A DNA stretch of 64,000 bases, from contig JAFLVD010000001.1 of the NCBI GenBank assembly GCA_022508485.1, forward strand, positions 1 to 64,000, written 5' to 3'. The notes below the pieces were generated by a model that saw only the letters and a program-made list of their open reading frames with translations, was not told where the DNA came from and made no database searches. Each line of letters starts with the position of its first letter. The stretch's first letter is position 1. Origin of the DNA: Clostridiales bacterium (lineage in GTDB: Bacteria; Bacillota; Clostridia; Christensenellales; Pumilibacteraceae). A program made the position numbers and the translations under genes. Of this stretch, positions 60,834 to 64,000 are shown piece by piece.

Positions 60834-60860
60834 TCGGAATATTACAATAAGGAGGATACC

Positions 60861-62444
60861 ATGACACTACTTTCGACAGAAGTCTCGGTCGTTTTGGCTA
60901 TTGTTTTGCCTATAGTAGCGCTTATTGTCGGTGCGGCGGTCGGTATATTCGTATACCGCTTCTACCGAAACAAAAAGCTCGGCGACGCAAAGCAAGCGGC
61001 TAACAAAATGCTCGAAGACGCTATTAACGAAGTAAAGGAAATGCGTAAAACCGCAGTCCGCGAGAATAAAGAAGAGCTTGATAAGGAACGTGCCTCGCTC
61101 GAAAAGGACATTCGCGAAAAGCAATCCAATCTCTCCAGACAGGAACAACGCATTTTACAACGCGAGGAAAACCTCGACAAAAAAGAACAATCGCTCGACA
61201 GAAAAGCCGAGGACCTTGACAACCAAAGAGCTTCGCTTGCTCAAAAGCATGCGGATGCGGACAAGCTTAAATCCGAGCTTGAGGGCGCTCATAACAAAAT
61301 ACTCGAAGAGATAGAACACGTCGCTCAGCTCAGCAAGGAAGAGGCTAAGGCTCAGCTAATCGACGCTATTCGCGACGAGGCCAAGCACGACGCCGCAAAA
61401 ATGGTGCGCGAGATTGACGCCGAGGCCAAAGAGGAAGCGGACAAAAAGGCGCAGAAGATAGTCGCGCTTGCTGTCCAGCGCTGCGCGGTCGATCACAGCT
61501 CTGAAATAACCGTATCGACGGTCGCGCTTCCCAACGACGAGATGAAGGGCAGGATTATAGGCCGCGAGGGCAGAAACATTCGCGCGCTCGAAACTGCGAC
61601 CGGCTGCGACCTTATTATCGACGACACGCCCGAAGCAGTCGTGCTCTCGTGCTTCGATCCCGTTCGCCGCGAGATTGCGCGTATCGCGCTCGAAAAGCTT
61701 ATAAGCGACGGGCGCATCCACCCGGGCAGAATAGAGGACCTCGTCGAAAAGGCGAAAAAGGAAGTCGACGTTAAAATCAAGGAAGCCGGTGAAAACGCTA
61801 TGTACGAAACGGGCGTGTTCGGGCTTAATCCCGAGCTTGTCCGCATTCTCGGCAGGCTACGTTTCCGCACAAGCTACGGTCAAAACGTACTCCGCCATTC
61901 CATCGAGGTGAGTAACCTTGCCGGCATTATGGCGGCGGAACTCGGCGCGGACGTTGCGCTGTGTAAGCGCGGCGGCCTGCTGCACGACATAGGCAAGGCG
62001 CTCGACCACGAGTTTGAAGGAACGCACGTTTCGCTCGGCGTCGACGCCGCCAAAAAGTACAAAGAGAGCAAGGGCGTTATCCACTGCATTCAGGCGCATC
62101 ATAACGACGTCGAGCCGGAAACAATCGAGGCGATTATCGTTCAGTGCTGCGACGCCATTTCGGGCGCAAGACCTGGCGCGCGTCGCGAGTCGCTCGACAG
62201 CTACGTAAAGCGTCTCGAAAAGCTCGAGGAAATAGCCAACGGCTACGAGGGCGTCGAAAAGGCGTTCGCCGTCCAGGCAGGTAGGGAAGTGCGTATTATC
62301 GTCAAGCCCGACGTTATCGACGACGTTAAGGCTATGTATATGTCCAAAGAGATCGCTAAACAGATCGAGCAGGATATGCAGTACCCCGGCCAGATTAAGG
62401 TTAACGTAATCCGCGAAACCCGTGCCGTCGAGTACGCCAAATAA
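60861..62444 (+). CDS. rny: Ribonuclease Y
   Basis: RNase Y is the main mRNA endonuclease of many Firmicutes, bound to the membrane. The 527-residue protein has one N-terminal membrane helix (about 8-33), a long coiled coil (about 40-200), a KH domain with [15 protein letters not shown], and an HD domain with [12 protein letters not shown] and HHNDVEPET. The ATG at 60861 has AAGGAGGATA; an in-frame ATG at 60807 lies in the UTR hairpin and is rejected. Confidence 0.96.
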   Translation: MTLLSTEVSVVLAIVLPIVALIVGAAVGIFVYRFYRNKKLGDAKQAANKMLEDAINEVKEMRKTAVRENKEELDKERASLEKDIREKQSNLSRQEQRILQREENLDKKEQSLDRKAEDLDNQRASLAQKHADADKLKSELEGAHNKILEEIEHVAQLSKEEAKAQLIDAIRDEAKHDAAKMVREIDAEAKEEADKKAQKIVALAVQRCAVDHSSEITVSTVALPNDEMKGRIIGREGRNIRALETATGCDLIIDDTPEAVVLSCFDPVRREIARIALEKLISDGRIHPGRIEDLVEKAKKEVDVKIKEAGENAMYETGVFGLNPELVRILGRLRFRTSYGQNVLRHSIEVSNLAGIMAAELGADVALCKRGGLLHDIGKALDHEFEGTHVSLGVDAAKKYKESKGVIHCIQAHHNDVEPETIEAIIVQCCDAISGARPGARRESLDSYVKRLEKLEEIANGYEGVEKAFAVQAGREVRIIVKPDVIDDVKAMYMSKEIAKQIEQDMQYPGQIKVNVIRETRAVEYAK

Positions 62445-62608
62445 AAGCCGTGGGCTCATTATTTGGTTTAGTTACAACTTGTTTGACTCGGTTCCGAATA
62501 CACTTTTGCTTAAAGATATAAAGTTTTTAAGCAAAGATTTACGCAAACTCGACATTATGTAACAGCATATAATAAAAAATACTTTTTATATATTTTGTAT
62601 AAAACGTC

Positions 62609-62637
62609 TTGACAGGCACGTTTAATTACTATATAAT
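62609..62637 (+). promoter_or_regulatory. Promoter for the GH3-type gene
   Basis: A full-consensus TTGACA (62609-62614), 17 bases, TATAAT (62632-62637), with a leader of about 60 bases that is T-rich at 62656-62670. The 160 bases before it, after rny, show no other feature. Confidence 0.92.
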
Positions 62638-62705
62638 GTAGTGGATTAAGCGTGCTTTTCTTTTTTTTTGTTGCCTAAAAACACGTAACAGCATAGGTGA
62701 ATGTG

Positions 62706-64000
62706 ATGAAAAAGCAAATGTCTACTAAAAAAGCGATTGCGGTTTTCACACCCGGCATAACCGTAGTTTTTGCTATAATGCTTGCGGTTATTATCGCGTC
62801 GTCTATTTTTTGGCAGGATATCAGCTTGTGGTTGTACGGGCGCGCTCAAAAAGCCGACCCTGCGGCGCTTGCAAGCGGTACCGCTCTTTGCGAGGATATA
62901 GTCGAAGAAGGCGTTGTTCTTTTAAAGAACGAAAAGGACAAAAACGGCAAGGCCGCGCTTCCTCTTTCCGAAAAAGAAATCGAAAAGATTAACGTGTTCG
63001 GTTGGGCGGCGTACGACTGGATGACTATGGCGTTCGGCTCGGGCTATTCCAATACGAAGCTATCCAAGCTTAAACTTTTCCCGGCGCTCGAACAAGCCGG
63101 AATCGAATATAACAAAGACCTTTACAACCTGTACAAAAATTTCTATTCCGATTCCTCTAACGAGTATAACAAGCAAGAGGACGAGCAGGAGTACAGAGGC
63201 GGCGTCGCGTTCGGCTCGGAAAAAATATTCACTCTGCACGAGCCGGGCAAGAAATTTTACACCGCGGCAATAAAAGACAGCGTGGTTAACCATTCCGACG
63301 TTGCGCTCGTCGTTATAGGCAGAACGGGTAGCGAGAGCAAGGACCTTAAACTTAACCAGGTTAAGCAGGACCAGACCAATAAATCGACTCGCAATACCAC
63401 CGTTACTGACAGACACTATCTCGAGCTTTCCACCGAAGAGGAGGAGATGATCGAGGTCGCAAAGGAAACCTGCGGCAAGGTTATCGTTATTCTCAACACA
63501 GCCAACACGATGGAAACCGGCTTTATCGACGACCCGGACATTGACGGTGCGCTTCTCGTGGGGCTTACCGGTCTTACCGGCGTAAACGGGCTTATTAACG
63601 TTCTGCGCGGCTCGAAAGAGGCTAAGGTTGCAAAGCGCGACGACGACGGCAACGTGATCTACGACGATAACGGCGACGTTGTTTACGAAAAGGACGAAAG
63701 CGGCGAAATCGTAACCGAGAAGGTGCAGGTTTCCCCTTCGGGCAGGACGGTAGATACATACGCGTACGACGTATACACTGCGCCATCTATGGCTAATTAC
63801 GGCGCTTACAGCATCGACGGCGGCATAAATATATATTCCAACGCCACGAGCGAAGGCAACCAGTACAAGTCTTATATCGATTATAACGAAGGTATTTACG
63901 TCGGTTATAAGTGGTATGAAACCGCAAACGCGGAAGGGTACTGGGATAACGTTAACAACGAGTACGGCGACGGCTACGAGGGCGTCGTTCAGTATCCGTT
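62706..64000 (+). CDS. Membrane-anchored glycoside hydrolase family 3 type protein (3' truncated by window)
   Basis: The open frame runs off the window after 431 codons. An N-terminal membrane helix (about 10-35) is followed at once by a region resembling the GH3 C-terminal domain: CEDIVEEGVVLLKNE, LPLSEKEIEKINVFGWAA, DVALVVIGRTGSES, and near the end DYNEGIYVGYKWYE, the family's EGIYVGYRYY pattern. The usual order, catalytic TIM barrel first, is not seen, so the protein may be a permuted GH3 with the barrel to come beyond the window. AGGTGA lies before the ATG. A role in cell-surface glycan degradation is inferred. Confidence 0.8.
   Translation, partial: MKKQMSTKKAIAVFTPGITVVFAIMLAVIIASSIFWQDISLWLYGRAQKADPAALASGTALCEDIVEEGVVLLKNEKDKNGKAALPLSEKEIEKINVFGWAAYDWMTMAFGSGYSNTKLSKLKLFPALEQAGIEYNKDLYNLYKNFYSDSSNEYNKQEDEQEYRGGVAFGSEKIFTLHEPGKKFYTAAIKDSVVNHSDVALVVIGRTGSESKDLKLNQVKQDQTNKSTRNTTVTDRHYLELSTEEEEMIEVAKETCGKVIVILNTANTMETGFIDDPDIDGALLVGLTGLTGVNGLINVLRGSKEAKVAKRDDDGNVIYDDNGDVVYEKDESGEIVTEKVQVSPSGRTVDTYAYDVYTAPSMANYGAYSIDGGINIYSNATSEGNQYKSYIDYNEGIYVGYKWYETANAEGYWDNVNNEYGDGYEGVVQYP

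Noticed and set aside
62616..62655. GCACG/CGTGC repeat around the -10 of the GH3 gene as a riboswitch or terminator
   Set aside because: Only 5 bp, 30 bases apart, and spanning the promoter itself; likely chance.

Overview
The window is a 64 kb chromosomal segment of a Gram-positive bacterium, most likely a member of the Bacillota (Firmicutes), class Clostridia. The evidence is gene content and order: rpmF-plsX-rnc-smc-ftsY-ylxM-ffh-rpsP-khpA-rimM-trmD-rbgA-rnhB-yraN, gmk-rpoZ-coaBC-priA-def-fmt-rsmB-rlmN, a CtsR-regulated ctsR-mcsA-mcsB-clpC operon, an HrcA/CIRCE-regulated hrcA-grpE-dnaK-dnaJ cluster, and RNase Y. An uncultivated anaerobic gut-type lineage is plausible but is only inference. 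Almost every gene is on the + strand; only the tRNA at the left edge, one small orphan gene and a GDPD-like gene are on the minus strand. No prophage, insertion sequence or CRISPR array was found.

Layout. 1-240: tRNA-Gly and divergent promoters. 240-12,540: lipid, ribosome, SRP and chromosome-segregation genes. 12,590-18,580: an F-type ATP synthase operon that has no free delta gene; the alpha-subunit gene instead carries a delta C-terminal domain at its N-terminus. 18,600-22,280: alr, rsmD, coaD, a coiled-coil protein and DAHP synthase. 22,420-27,040: pcrA and ligA. 27,190-35,990: yicC to rlmN, a translation and coenzyme A block. 36,050-39,390: a relocated rplS with its own promoter and an attenuator-like leader, then a large divergent GH94-like membrane protein. 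39,500-41,075: dCMP deaminase and small proteins. 41,270-46,570: the CtsR regulon and hibernation factor. 46,680-50,060: pgi, an HPr-like protein lacking the active-site His, a hypothetical gene and a GDPD-like gene. 50,170-58,745: lepA, hemW, a DUF3267 metalloprotease and the HrcA chaperone operon. 58,810-62,440: ackA, comF, rny. 62,610-64,000: the start of a membrane-anchored GH3-type gene running off the window.

Transcription signals are unusually easy to read. Many promoters fit TTGNNN-N17-TATAAT with an exact 17-base spacer, and several have an extended TGATATAAT element. A subset (alr, rsmD, lepA, the DUF3267 gene, probably atpB and the GH94-like gene) has the -10 box only 6-8 bases before the ATG and no Shine-Dalgarno sequence, which predicts leaderless mRNAs.

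The strongest candidate for something not well described is the delta-alpha ATP synthase fusion. It removes the delta N-terminal domain that normally docks on alpha and puts the b-binding delta domain covalently on alpha, potentially in three copies per F1. The same operon has altered residues around the c-ring ion site and the a-subunit arginine. Other points of interest are the rplS leader, a GDPD and an RlmN with substituted motif residues, patchy codon use within pcrA, and several genes of unknown function.
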